Positions 1 to 8,423 are shown, counted from the first letter of the stretch. The stretch is 64,000 bases of DNA from UBA695 sp042691655 (GCA_042691655.1 CP170506.1:3720001-3784000); one strand, 5' to 3'. Numbers and translations are program-made. Notes: generated by a model from the letters alone, not told the origin.

Positions 1-2416
1 CCTCGGGATGGTTGACGGTGTGCGGGAGGTATTTGGCCAGCGTGTTGAGCAGATCCCGGCGGGCGATCGGCTTGCGCAAAAAGCCGTTGCAGATAACGGC
101 GATTTTCTCCTCTTCGGACTTCATCGTCGAGGCCGTGACCGCCACGATCGGGATCGGCTCCGTGGCGGGGTCGCCCTTGAGGATGCGGCTCGCCTCGATG
201 CCGTCGAGTTCGGGCATTTTGATGTCCATCAGGATCAGCGCCGGTTTTTCCGAGCGGGCCAGTTCGATGGCTTTGCAGCCGTTGGCAGCTTCGAGAATTT
301 CGAGCGGGAATTCCTCCAGGTAGCCCTTGATAAGCTCCCGGTTAAGGTCGATGTCCTCGGCCAGGAGGATCGTGGCCGGTGCAAAGGAGATTTCCGCATT
401 GCCCTGGAGCGCTTCGGACGGTTCCGCCGTGGCGGCTTCCTCGACGTCCTTGAGGGTGATCCGGAAAACGGAGCCGCGCCCCACGGTGCTCTCGACGGTG
501 ATCTTCCCGCCCATCAGCTCGACGAGCCGCTTGCTGATAGCCAGGCCCAGGCCCGTGCCGCCATACTTGGCGTGGCTCTGGCCCGCCTGCTGCTCGAAGG
601 CGCCAAAGATCGCCCCGAACTGCGAGGCCGGGATGCCGACGCCGGAATCGTGTACCTCAAAAATGAGACTCCCCAGGTCGCACCCCTGACCCGGCCGGGC
701 CACGCAGCGGATGGAGCCCCGCTCGGTGAACTTGATGGCGTTGCCGATCAAGTTAAGGAGCACCTGCCGCAGCCGCGCTTCGTCGAGCACCACGGCGTTG
801 GGGAAAGCGGCGTCGATCTCCGTAAAGTAGCTGAGCCCCTTCTCCTCCACCTTGCCGGAAAAGATCAGCTCCAGCTCCTTTAGCAGCGTCCTCGGGTTGA
901 TGGCGGAATACTCCAGGCGCAGCTTCCCGGCCTCCACTTTGCTCAGGTCCAGGATGTCATTGATGAGCCCCAGGAGCGACTTGCCGCTGGAGTAAATGGC
1001 GTGAATGTACTGGCGCAAGCGCGGGTCCTGGACCTTGGCGGAGAGGATTTCCGAGAAGCCCAGGATGGCGTTCATCGGCGTGCGGATTTCGTGCGACATG
1101 TTGGCCAGGAACTCGCTCTTGGCCTGGTTGGCCTGGCGCGCCTCGCTCTCGGCCCGCTGGCGATCCTTGACCTCCTCACTCAGCTCGGCGGTTCGCTCGC
1201 AGACGCGCCGCTCGAGCTCCTCGCCCCGCTGCTCGAGTTCGCGGGTGTTGCTCTCGATGGTATCGAGCATGGCGTTGAAGGTCCCGGTGAGGCTGCCGAT
1301 CTCGTCATTGCGAAGCGCCGTGTTGCGCACAGTGTAATCCCCGGCGGCCACGCGGCGGGCGGAGGCGGTCAGCGCGCCCAGCGGCGTCAGAATGGTCCGG
1401 TTAATGAGCAGCGTGATAGCACACACCAGCACCGCCAGCGCCAGCAGAGCGACGGCAGGCAGGCCCGCGAACTCGCCCATCCCGATCGCCTGCGAAAGAT
1501 CGATCATCGAGACGAGATACCAGTCGATGGCGGGCAGGTAGGCCACGGAGACCAGCCGCCGCTGGCCGTCAATAAACAGAGGCAGCGTGGCGGTCGCCTC
1601 CGGGGTGGCCTTGAGCGTTTCCAGCGCCTTGCGAAGTTCAGCGCGGTCCCGCTCGCGGGGCATCAGGCGGAAAATAGTGCTCCGCTCCTCGGCCTTTTTG
1701 GTCACCGTATTCTGGTCGATCAGGGCGGTGTTGGCATGGGCCTGGATGGCACCGGACGGGTCAACCAGGATCGGCGTGACGGCCTTGTTCTGCGTGTGGA
1801 TGAGCCGTTCGATGAACGCATCAAGCCGCATCCCCGTTCCCGCGAGGGCCACGCGCTCCTTGCCATCGCGAACCACCGTGTTGATCCAGACCTTGACCTG
1901 GTGATCGACGTTATCGCGGTCAACGTTGAGGCGAAAGCTATCGGCATTCTCAAGCGTCGAGTAGAACCAGCCGTCCTTGGGGACGTCGCGGCTGACTTGG
2001 TACTCGGGATTTTGCGACGTCAGGCCCGTGGCGAGATTGTAGCTGTAGTAATGCCCGGAATCGCGCAGCCCGATGAAAAACGCCTGGGCCTGGAACTGGC
2101 GCGCGAAGGCGTCCATCTCCTGGAACGCAGCGGCTTTGAGCGCCGGGTTATTCTCATCACGCACCCAGGCCCGGACCGCGGGTAGCGTGGCCAGCGTCTG
2201 GCAAAGCGCCACCTCGCGCTCCAGCGGAGCCAGGATGCGCCCCTTCTCGCGCAGCGTGTACTGGACGGCGAAATCAGCCCCGATCCGGCGGGTCACCCAG
2301 CGCAGCGTCAGGTAAAATAAGAGCCCCGCCAGAAGGCTGATGGCCAACGTCAGGGAGACCGTCCAGCGGAGAAAGCGGGCGCGGATGCCCTGGCGAAAAA
2401 AACCGTCGAATTTCAT
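1..2416 (-). CDS. Membrane-bound hybrid sensor histidine kinase/response regulator (3' end outside window)
   Basis: The minus-strand frame is open from an ATG at 2416 to the window edge, so the C-terminus is missing. Visible order: a first membrane segment near residues 15-35, a long periplasmic sensor region (probably Cache-like), a second membrane segment near residues 305-330, a HAMP linker, then the HisKA H-box (MSHEIRTP, His about residue 442). The HATPase part has an N-box (NLIGNAIKFTE) and G-boxes (DSGVGIP, GGTGLGLAI). A receiver domain follows with its phospho-acceptor Asp in LMDIKMP (about residue 731). All catalytic residues are present, so it should autophosphorylate and relay phosphate to its own receiver. 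The ligand cannot be read from the sequence. No partner regulator is visible because the gene runs off the left edge. Confidence 0.9.
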   Translation of the reverse strand, partial: MKFDGFFRQGIRARFLRWTVSLTLAISLLAGLLFYLTLRWVTRRIGADFAVQYTLREKGRILAPLEREVALCQTLATLPAVRAWVRDENNPALKAAAFQEMDAFARQFQAQAFFIGLRDSGHYYSYNLATGLTSQNPEYQVSRDVPKDGWFYSTLENADSFRLNVDRDNVDHQVKVWINTVVRDGKERVALAGTGMRLDAFIERLIHTQNKAVTPILVDPSGAIQAHANTALIDQNTVTKKAEERSTIFRLMPRERDRAELRKALETLKATPEATATLPLFIDGQRRLVSVAYLPAIDWYLVSMIDLSQAIGMGEFAGLPAVALLALAVLVCAITLLINRTILTPLGALTASARRVAAGDYTVRNTALRNDEIGSLTGTFNAMLDTIESNTRELEQRGEELERRVCERTAELSEEVKDRQRAESEARQANQAKSEFLANMSHEIRTPMNAILGFSEILSAKVQDPRLRQYIHAIYSSGKSLLGLINDILDLSKVEAGKLRLEYSAINPRTLLKELELIFSGKVEEKGLSYFTEIDAAFPNAVVLDEARLRQVLLNLIGNAIKFTERGSIRCVARPGQGCDLGSLIFEVHDSGVGIPASQFGAIFGAFEQQAGQSHAKYGGTGLGLAISKRLVELMGGKITVESTVGRGSVFRITLKDVEEAATAEPSEALQGNAEISFAPATILLAEDIDLNRELIKGYLEEFPLEILEAANGCKAIELARSEKPALILMDIKMPELDGIEASRILKGDPATEPIPIVAVTASTMKSEEEKIAVICNGFLRKPIARRDLLNTLAKYLPHTVNHPE

Positions 2417-2516
2417 GAAACGTGTGGATTGCGGGCAAAGCGCCGTGGGGGAGGGGAAAGGGGCAGATAAGGAGCGTCTGCCCGGAGCCGGTCATCAGTC
2501 GGTGCACCCGCAAAGA

Positions 2517-2545
2517 AGTGAAGCGCATTTCATGCCAACGGTCAA
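2517..2545 (-). promoter_or_regulatory. Candidate sigma70-type promoter for the hybrid kinase
   Basis: Read on the minus strand, TTGACC (2545-2540) is followed after 17 bases by TTCACT (2522-2517), about 100 bases upstream of the kinase ATG. The -35 box is good and the -10 box weak. The rest of 2417-2596 holds a short hairpin (2461-2483, 7-bp stem) and no gene. Confidence 0.3.
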
Positions 2546-2642
2546 CGGTCCCAGGGTAAGGGAAAATAAGTATGCTTCTGGGCAAAAACCCTTATAGGCT
2601 CTCCATCAAAGAATGGGGAGGGAGGTCAAAAGATGAAAGAAA

Positions 2643-3120
2643 GTGCTAATGACCTCACTGCTCAATCGAATCGGAATCAGTGGCTACCAGGTACTATATA
2701 CCGAAGCCACATTGCCTCTTAAAATCCACGTTAAACCCGAAGCGCGAACCTCCTCCTGCCCTTGCTGTGGAGGCGGCCGCCTCCACAGCAAAGGCAGGTA
2801 TCAAAAGCAGGTACGCCACCTCGATCGCTTTGGCGAACCCACCGCTCTGGTCGTCCATACCCGGCGGTTGCGCTGTTTGGATTGTCGGCACTCCTTTGTT
2901 CCACCGCTACCGGGACTTCTCCCCGGACGCCACAGCAGCGAGCCATTCCGCGAAAGCACTTACCGGGCTCACGACAACGGCATCTGCGTCTCCACTCTGG
3001 CCCGCATCCTTCACATCGGCAGCGCCACCATTGAGCGCATCTACCACCAGTTCACCGAGCGCAAAGCCAAGGAACGAAGCAGTTTGCGCTGCCCCATGGT
3101 CCTCGGCATCGACGAGCACA
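2643..3120 (+). pseudogene. Truncated ISL3 transposase (N-terminal ~159 residues)
   Basis: This is the N-terminal part of the transposase described at 3167-4351, almost base for base identical to it. The copy keeps the zinc-finger part (CPCC...CLDC) and reaches the first catalytic Asp (GIDEH). It then runs straight into the left end of the next IS copy at 3121, which adds a few foreign codons before a stop at 3173. It lacks the other catalytic residues and cannot be active. Confidence 0.85.
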
Positions 3121-4403
3121 GGCTCTCCATCAAAGAATGGGGAGGGAGGTCAAAAGATGAAAGAAAGTGCTAATGACCTCACTGCTCAATCGAATCGGAA
3201 TCAGTGGCTACCAGGTACTATATACCGAAGCCACATTGCCTCTTAAAATCCACGTTAAACCCGAAGCGCGAACCTCCTCCTGCCCTTGCTGTGGAGGCGG
3301 CCGCCTCCACAGCAAGGGCAGGTATCAAAAGCAGGTACGCCACCTCGATCGCTTTGGCGAACCCACCGCTCTGGTCGTCCATACCCGGCGGTTGCGCTGT
3401 TTGGATTGTCGGCACTCCTTTGTTCCACCGCTACCGGGACTTCTCCCCGGACGCCACAGCAGCGAGCCATTCCGCGAAAGCACTTACCGGGCTCACGACA
3501 ACGGCATCTGCGTCTCCACTCTGGCCCGCATCCTTCACATCGGCAGCGCCACCATTGAGCGCATCTACCACCAGTTCACCGAGCGCAAAGCCAAGGAACG
3601 AAGCAGTTTGCGCTGCCCCATGGTCCTCGGCATCGACGAGCACACCCTCCACAAGGGCCAACGCTTCGCCACTACATTCGTTGATCTTAAAAACCACCGT
3701 GTCTTCAACGTTGTCCCTGGCCGCAGCCCTCGCGAATTGGCCCCATTGGTTGCCCGCCTTCAAGGCCGGGAGCATGTCCGCGTGGTCTGTATCGACCTCT
3801 CCAGCCCTTACCGCGCCTTGATCCGCAAGTGGTTCCCTAACGCTCGCATCGTCGCCGACCGCTTCCACGTCATCCGCGTCGTCATCCATCATTTTATGGC
3901 CTTGGCACGGCAGATCGCCCCTGACTTGAAAAATAACATCGGCTCTCTTGCCGTCCTCCGCAAAGCCCCAAATAAGCTAACTGCGGCCCAACACTTGCGC
4001 CTCGCGCGGCTTTTCGCCGCCTACCCTGCATTGGAGCCTCTGCACGCCGAAATGCACCACCTGCGCGCTCTCCTCAACCAGAAGCACAGAAGGCGCCGCG
4101 AATGCCGCCCTCTGGCTCAAGAGCTTTTGGGCTTTATCAACCGCCTCACCACCAGCCGCTTCGAGCCCCTCATCACTCTGGCCCATACCCTTCGTTCCTG
4201 GGCCGAGCCCATCGCCTGCATGTGGCGTTTTACCAGGAACAACGGCATTACAGAGGGCTTCCACCGTAAAATGAAACTCATCCAACGCCGCGCTTACGGC
4301 TTTAGAAACTTCTCCAACTACCAAATCCGTGTGCTTGCCGCCTGCGGCTAATTAGCACAATATCACCATATCTTCCTCCCTCCCCATTCTTTGGTGGAGA
4401 CCC
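3121..4403 (+). mobile_element. Complete ISL3-family insertion sequence (1283 bp)
   Basis: The left end (3121-3147) and right end (4377-4403) form an inverted repeat of about 27 bp with two mismatches, starting GGCTCTCC on the left and ending TGGAGACCC on the right. The element carries one transposase gene and little else. Near-identity with the flanking fragments points to recent activity. Confidence 0.85.
3167..4351 (+). CDS. ISL3-family transposase
   Basis: A 394-residue DDE transposase, the usual length for ISL3 elements. The N-terminus has the ISL3 zinc finger (CPCC near residue 40 and CLDC near residue 80), then a helix-turn-helix region. The DDE core follows: Asp 157 (GIDEHTLHKG), Asp 210 (CIDLSSPYR) and Glu 363 (GITEGFHRKMK). 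The start is a GTG at 3167, with an alternative ATG two codons later; an AAAGAAAG stretch precedes it. The frame is intact and all catalytic residues are present, so it is probably functional and could also act on the flanking ends. Confidence 0.92.
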   Translation: MLMTSLLNRIGISGYQVLYTEATLPLKIHVKPEARTSSCPCCGGGRLHSKGRYQKQVRHLDRFGEPTALVVHTRRLRCLDCRHSFVPPLPGLLPGRHSSEPFRESTYRAHDNGICVSTLARILHIGSATIERIYHQFTERKAKERSSLRCPMVLGIDEHTLHKGQRFATTFVDLKNHRVFNVVPGRSPRELAPLVARLQGREHVRVVCIDLSSPYRALIRKWFPNARIVADRFHVIRVVIHHFMALARQIAPDLKNNIGSLAVLRKAPNKLTAAQHLRLARLFAAYPALEPLHAEMHHLRALLNQKHRRRRECRPLAQELLGFINRLTTSRFEPLITLAHTLRSWAEPIACMWRFTRNNGITEGFHRKMKLIQRRAYGFRNFSNYQIRVLAACG

Positions 4404-4503
4404 GAAACTTCTCCAACTACCAAATCCGTGTGCTTGCCGCCTGCGGCTAATTAGCACAATATCACCCAAACGGACCTCCTCCCCATTCTTTGGTGGAGCC
4501 CCC
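4404..4503 (+). repeat. Detached right-end fragment of a second ISL3 copy
   Basis: The first 63 bases repeat the 3' end of the transposase gene (4305-4367). The sequence then diverges from the inner copy (CAAACGGACC in place of ATATCTTCC) before another right inverted repeat. The divergence suggests that the outer copy came from a slightly different IS variant. Confidence 0.75.
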
Positions 4504-4544
4504 TTTGAAAGGCTCCTGAGAGGTTCCACAAACCGAATGGTTTA

Positions 4545-4619
4545 TGGAGCGGGTGATGAGACTCGAACTCACGACGTTCTCCTTGGCAAGGAGATGCTCT
4601 ACCACTGAGCTACACCCGC
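4545..4619 (-). tRNA. tRNA-Gly (anticodon GCC)
   Basis: The minus strand reads GCGGGTGTAGCTCAGTGG at the 5' end, an anticodon loop TTGCCAA, a T-arm with GTTCGAGTC and a matching acceptor CACCCGC followed by TCCA. The CCA end is therefore encoded (4545-4547). The 7-bp acceptor stem pairs 4613-4619 with 4549-4555. The 3' end lies only about 40 bp from the IS block. Confidence 0.95.
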
Positions 4620-4655
4620 GTTTTACTGGCTCTCCCCGGGGGGAGGCAGGGACGG

Positions 4656-4684
4656 AAATTAGGGGCAATGGGCCGGTGTTTCAA
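4656..4684 (-). promoter_or_regulatory. Sigma70-type promoter of tRNA-Gly
   Basis: On the minus strand, TTGAAA (4684-4679), exactly 17 bases, then TAATTT (4661-4656). This lies about 37 bp upstream of the tRNA 5' end, the right distance for a short leader. The rest of 4620-4809 shows no gene. Confidence 0.6.
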
Positions 4685-4809
4685 GCGATTTTTTACAAAA
4701 AATGTCTCCGCCTCTGTAAATTCGCCAAACGGCCCCTCTTTTTGTGCAACATTTGCTGCACATCCAAACCGAGGCTTGCCTTTTTTCTCCGCTAAGGTGA
4801 CATGAGCGG

Positions 4810-5496
4810 ATGCATCAATTTCTGGTCCTCTGGTTCGGCTGGGTTCATCAATGGGGCTGCCTGGGAGTCATTCTCCTCATGGCCATGGAAAGCTCGATTT
4901 TCCCCGTGCCAAGCGAAGTCGTCATTCCCCCCGCCGCGTTTCTCGTCGCGGAGGGGTCGATGACGCTCTGGGGCGGCGATTCGCCCACGGTCGGCTTCTG
5001 GGGCGTCATTCTCGCGGGGACCATTGGCTCCTACCTTGGAAGCGCCATCACCTACTGGGTGGCCCGGGGGCTGGGCCGCGCGGTCATCGTGCGCTGGGGA
5101 AAATATTTCTTCATCGGCGAAAAGAAACTCGTCCTGGCCGAACACTGGATGCACCGCTACGAGGCGGGCGGCATTTTCTTTGCCCGGTTGCTGCCGGTCA
5201 TCCGCCACTTGATCTCCATTCCGGCGGGCATCGTCCGGATGCGCTTCGGGATGTTCAGCTTGATGACGGTCATCGGCTCCTTTGTCTGGTGCTTGGTGCT
5301 CGCCTGGCTCGGGCAGGAAGCCCAGCATGCGCAGCCCGGCTTGATCAATGATCCCCAGGGGCTCGTGCAGTTCATCAAGGGCCAGTCGCACTGGATCGTG
5401 GGCGGCATTGCCGTGCTGGCCGCGCTTTATTTCCTGGTGCTCAAGCTGACCGCCAAGGCCGAAAAACCGGCGTGTTGCGGCGAGACGGCCGAATAG
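4810..5496 (+). CDS. DedA family membrane protein
   Basis: A 228-residue polytopic inner-membrane protein of the DedA/SNARE-associated family. The family signature appears as MESSIFPVPSEVV near residue 25, then a GSYLGSAITYWVARGLGR segment, a FFARLLPVIRHLISIPAG segment and a final membrane helix near residues 195-215. DedA proteins are linked to envelope integrity and undecaprenyl-phosphate or phospholipid flipping; which role applies here cannot be told. The ATG at 4810 follows AAGGTG by about 10 bases. The gene stands alone, codirectional with thrS. Confidence 0.88.
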   Translation: MHQFLVLWFGWVHQWGCLGVILLMAMESSIFPVPSEVVIPPAAFLVAEGSMTLWGGDSPTVGFWGVILAGTIGSYLGSAITYWVARGLGRAVIVRWGKYFFIGEKKLVLAEHWMHRYEAGGIFFARLLPVIRHLISIPAGIVRMRFGMFSLMTVIGSFVWCLVLAWLGQEAQHAQPGLINDPQGLVQFIKGQSHWIVGGIAVLAALYFLVLKLTAKAEKPACCGETAE

Positions 5497-5586
5497 CGCC
5501 CGACTGCTTTCTGTAGCGATTCCTTGACCCGCGAGCCGGGAGCGCTCAAATTTATGACCCCTTAACTTTATTACTTTTTAGAGACC

Positions 5587-7698
5587 ATGGCCGAAGCACA
5601 CGAACGTAAATCCCTGGAACAACGACATCAGGCAACCGACACCGAGCGGCTGCGGCATTCCGCGGCGCACGTTCTGGCGACGGCCATCCTGCGGCTCTGG
5701 CCCAATGCCCAGTTCGCCGCGGGTCCCGCCGTCGAGAGCGGTTTTTATTACGACATCGACCTCGATCACCGGATCACGCCGGAGGACTTCCCGGCCATCG
5801 AGGCGGAGATGAAAAAGGAGATCAAGGCCAACCACACTTTCGAGCGCAAGGGCGTCACCCGCGACGAAGCCCTCAAGCTCGCGCAGGCGGGCCGCCTCGG
5901 CGCACTTTCCGAGCGCGAGAAGCCCTCTATTTTCAAGATCGGCAACCTGGAGGAGATCCCCGAAGGCGAGGAAATCAGCCTCTACCAGAATGGCGATTTC
6001 ATCGACCTCTGCGCCGGGCCGCACGTCATGCGCACCGGCAATATTGGGGCCTACAAGCTCACCCACGTCGCCAGCGCCTACTACAAGGGCGACGAAAAAA
6101 ATCCGCAGCTCCAGCGCATCTACGGCACGGCTTTCAAGAACAAGACCGAGATGGAGGCCTACTTCTCGATGCTGGAGGAAGCCAAGAAGCGCGACCACCG
6201 CAAGCTGGGCAAAGAGCTGGAACTTTTCTGCTTTGACGAAGATGTGGGCCCCGGCCTGCCCCTCTGGATGCCGCGCGGCACCGTCCTCCTGGAGGAACTC
6301 GAAAAGCTGGCCAAAGAGACGGAGTTCGCCGCCGGTTACGAGAGGGTGAGGACTCCTCACATCGCGCGGGCCAACATGTACCTCACGAGCGGACACTTGC
6401 CGTATTACGCGGAGAGCATGTTCCCGCCAATGAGGCTCATGGAACCTTCAGAAACTAAGATATTGCAGGAAATTGAAGGTAAAATCAGGCGTTTGAACAT
6501 AGATATCAATGGTTTCATCGAAAATCTTGTCAGCAATTCTGATACTTCAGGCTCGCTCAGTGAGGAGATGGTGAATGATTATCATTTTTGGGAGGGCGAA
6601 TTGATTGGACTACTGAATTCCGGCTCTTTGTCTAGCCATTTGCAGGATCCATCTATCGCCTATCAGCCTCTTATTTCTTCAAAGTTTCAGGAACTTAAGA
6701 AGCTTTTGCGCAAACGCGATGAGATTTTAACCGATGCTTTAGTTTACCTCAAAGCGATGAACTGCCCGCACCACCACAAGATTTTCGGTGCCGTGCCGCG
6801 CAGCTATCGCGATCTGCCGTTGCGGCTGGCCGAATATGGGACCTGCTATCGCTACGAGCAATCGGGCGAACTCTTCGGCCTCATGCGGGTGCGTTCCATG
6901 CAGATGAACGACGCCCACATCTACCTGACCGAAGACCAGTTCGAAGCCGAGTTCAACGCCGTCAACGAGATGTATCTTAAATACTTCAAGATTTTCGGCA
7001 TCGACAAATACCTCATGCGTTTCTCCACGCACGACCCGGCCAAGCTCGGCCAGAAGTTCGTGGATCAGCCGGAGCTTTGGAAAAAGACGGAAGACATGGT
7101 GCGCAACGTCCTCATCAAGAGCGGCATCAACTACGTCGAAGTCCCCAACGAAGCCGCCTTCTACGGGCCGAAGATCGACGTACAGGTGTGGAGCGCCATC
7201 GGGCGCGAGTTCACCATCGCCACCAACCAGGTCGATTTCGCCGTCCCCTCGCGCTTTGATCTCGTCTACAAAGACCGCGACAACACCGAGAAGACCCCGC
7301 TTTGCATCCACCGCGCCCCGCTGGGCACGCATGAACGCTTCATCGGCTTCCTGATCGAGCACTACGCGGGGAACTTCCCCTTCTGGCTCGCCCCCGAGCA
7401 AGTGCGCGTGCTCCCCATCGGCGACGAAACGCCGCTGATCGACTACGCCAACAGCATCCGGGCAGAGCTCCGCGCCGCGGGCATCCGTGCCGAAGTGGAC
7501 GCCTCCAGCAACAACATCAAGGGCAAGGTGCTCCAAGCCGAACAGATGAAAGTGCACACCATGCTCGTGGTGGGCAACCGCGACCTCGAAGCAGGGAACG
7601 TCAGCGTGCGTCTCCACGGCAAGGGAAACATCGGAGCCAAACCGCGCGCGGAAGTCATCGCCGACCTGATCCAGGCTGCGCGCGAACGGCGGGCTTAG
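5587..7698 (+). CDS. thrS: Threonyl-tRNA synthetase with a large internal insertion
   Basis: Charges tRNA-Thr with threonine in the cytosol. The protein has 703 residues. It begins directly at the editing domain (LRHSAAHVLA, CAGPHV, LQRIYGTAF), so the usual N-terminal TGS domain is absent. The class II core follows: MNCPHHHKIF (zinc-binding Cys), RYEQSGELFGLMRVR (motif 2), FYGPKIDVQV, HRAPLGTHERFI (motif 3) and the anticodon-binding domain (LPIGDETPL...MLVVGNRDLEAG). Residues 283-385 replace a loop of only about seven residues that normally separates FPPM from YLKAMNCP. This stretch is AT-rich and looks foreign (separate entry). Outside the insert the family residues are intact. Confidence 0.95.
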   Translation: MAEAHERKSLEQRHQATDTERLRHSAAHVLATAILRLWPNAQFAAGPAVESGFYYDIDLDHRITPEDFPAIEAEMKKEIKANHTFERKGVTRDEALKLAQAGRLGALSEREKPSIFKIGNLEEIPEGEEISLYQNGDFIDLCAGPHVMRTGNIGAYKLTHVASAYYKGDEKNPQLQRIYGTAFKNKTEMEAYFSMLEEAKKRDHRKLGKELELFCFDEDVGPGLPLWMPRGTVLLEELEKLAKETEFAAGYERVRTPHIARANMYLTSGHLPYYAESMFPPMRLMEPSETKILQEIEGKIRRLNIDINGFIENLVSNSDTSGSLSEEMVNDYHFWEGELIGLLNSGSLSSHLQDPSIAYQPLISSKFQELKKLLRKRDEILTDALVYLKAMNCPHHHKIFGAVPRSYRDLPLRLAEYGTCYRYEQSGELFGLMRVRSMQMNDAHIYLTEDQFEAEFNAVNEMYLKYFKIFGIDKYLMRFSTHDPAKLGQKFVDQPELWKKTEDMVRNVLIKSGINYVEVPNEAAFYGPKIDVQVWSAIGREFTIATNQVDFAVPSRFDLVYKDRDNTEKTPLCIHRAPLGTHERFIGFLIEHYAGNFPFWLAPEQVRVLPIGDETPLIDYANSIRAELRAAGIRAEVDASSNNIKGKVLQAEQMKVHTMLVVGNRDLEAGNVSVRLHGKGNIGAKPRAEVIADLIQAARERRA
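6433..6744 (+). other. AT-rich in-frame insertion inside thrS
   Basis: These 312 bases code for about 104 residues between FPPM and YLKAMNCP of the synthetase core. By hand count 126 of 312 bases are G or C (about 40 percent), against about 63 and 73 percent in two 60-base stretches of thrS that I counted. It uses codons such as TTA, AAA and AAT that the rest of the gene avoids. The peptide is rich in Glu, Lys, Leu and Ser and looks mainly helical. It has no stop in frame and no intein splice motifs. Its origin and function are unknown. Confidence 0.8.
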
Positions 7699-7705
7699 GA
7701 GGTTC

Positions 7706-7847
7706 ACCACAGAGGACACAGAGATCACAGAGAAATACAGAGGTTTGAAAAGGGGAGGGATTCCGCAAACACCGCCTCGTTTGAAATTTTTACATATCCC
7801 CCGGTATTTTTCTCCGTGCCCTCTGTGTCCTCCGTGCCCTCTGTGGT
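7706..7847. repeat. Inverted CACAGAGG-type intergenic repeat
   Basis: ACCACAGAGG (7706-7715) pairs perfectly with CCTCTGTGGT (7838-7847). Further copies of CACAGAG inside each arm extend the imperfect stem. Read through, the repeat gives the TEGTEDTEGTE peptide pattern that litters spurious ORFs in verrucomicrobial and planctomycete genomes. It fills the gap between thrS and ubiX and may also end thrS transcription. Confidence 0.7.
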
Positions 7848-7859
7848 AAAATCCCCTTC

Positions 7860-8423
7860 ATGAAACTCGTCATTGCCACAACAGGGGCCAGCGGGGCGAT
7901 CTACCTCCAGCGCCTGCTGCGGGCTATTGACCCGGCGGCGCACGAGGTGCATCTCATTTTCAGCGCCCCGGCCCGGCAGGTGATCGCCGAGGAAATCGGC
8001 ACGCTCGAGGTCCCCGCGGGGGTTCACCAGCACGACGACCGGGATATGAACGTCCCCTTCGTCAGCGGATCGGCCCGGTTCGACGCCATGGTCATCGTCC
8101 CCTGCTCCATGGGAACGATGGGCCGGATCGCCGCCGGAACGAGCGATTCCGTGATCCTCCGGGCTGCCGACGTTTTCCTCAAGGAGCGCCGCAAGCTGAT
8201 CCTGGTGCCGCGCGAAACGCCCTGGAACCTGATTCACGTGCGCAATGCCGCCACGCTGCTGGAAGCCGGAGCCGTGCTCCTCCCGGCCAACCCGAGCTTC
8301 TACAGTAAGCCCCAGACCGTCGAAGCCGTGGCCGACACCGTGGTTTCGCGCCTCCTCGACCAGCTCGGCATCGAGAACCCCGGCGCTTACCGCTGGGGAG
8401 AATCGGCGGAGCCGCAGGAGTAA
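7860..8423 (+). CDS. ubiX: UbiX family flavin prenyltransferase
   Basis: Joins dimethylallyl phosphate to FMN to make prenyl-FMN, the cofactor of UbiD-type decarboxylases. At 187 residues the length fits. The N-terminal FMN site is ATTGASGAIYLQRLL; the middle has VIVPCSMGTMGRIAAG and the later part LVPRETPWNLIHVRNA, all UbiX hallmarks. No ubiD is visible in this window, so the pathway served (quinone or phenolic acid metabolism) is open. No Shine-Dalgarno sequence is seen before the ATG, which lies just after the inverted repeat. Confidence 0.93.
   Translation: MKLVIATTGASGAIYLQRLLRAIDPAAHEVHLIFSAPARQVIAEEIGTLEVPAGVHQHDDRDMNVPFVSGSARFDAMVIVPCSMGTMGRIAAGTSDSVILRAADVFLKERRKLILVPRETPWNLIHVRNAATLLEAGAVLLPANPSFYSKPQTVEAVADTVVSRLLDQLGIENPGAYRWGESAEPQE

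Larger units (their letters stand above)
2597..4503 (+). mobile_element. Composite ISL3-family block: 5' fragment + complete IS + 3' fragment
   Basis: Three pieces lie head to tail. 2597-3120 matches 3121-3644 with a single difference that I can see (2793 region, Lys versus Arg codon), so it is a 524-bp left-end fragment. 3121-4403 is a complete element. 4404-4466 repeats 4305-4367 perfectly (63 bp) and continues to a second right-end inverted repeat near 4503. The outer copy lacks its central part. I see no matching target-site duplication around either the inner or the outer ends, so simple insertion of one IS into another does not explain the structure. Confidence 0.8.

Noticed and set aside
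8..2185. Plus-strand open frames over the hybrid kinase
   Set aside because: They are antisense frames in GC-rich DNA. The minus strand carries a full set of kinase motifs in one continuous frame.
2597..4619. Integrative element using tRNA-Gly as attachment site
   Set aside because: No integrase and no repeated tRNA 3' end; the neighbouring element is an ordinary DDE insertion sequence.
6433..6744. thrS insertion as an intein
   Set aside because: No Cys or Ser at the entry with a splicing block, no His-Asn at the exit before Cys/Ser/Thr, and far too short for even a mini-intein.
7700..7860. CRISPR array
   Set aside because: Repeats are irregular and inverted, there are no spacers of constant size and no cas genes in the window.
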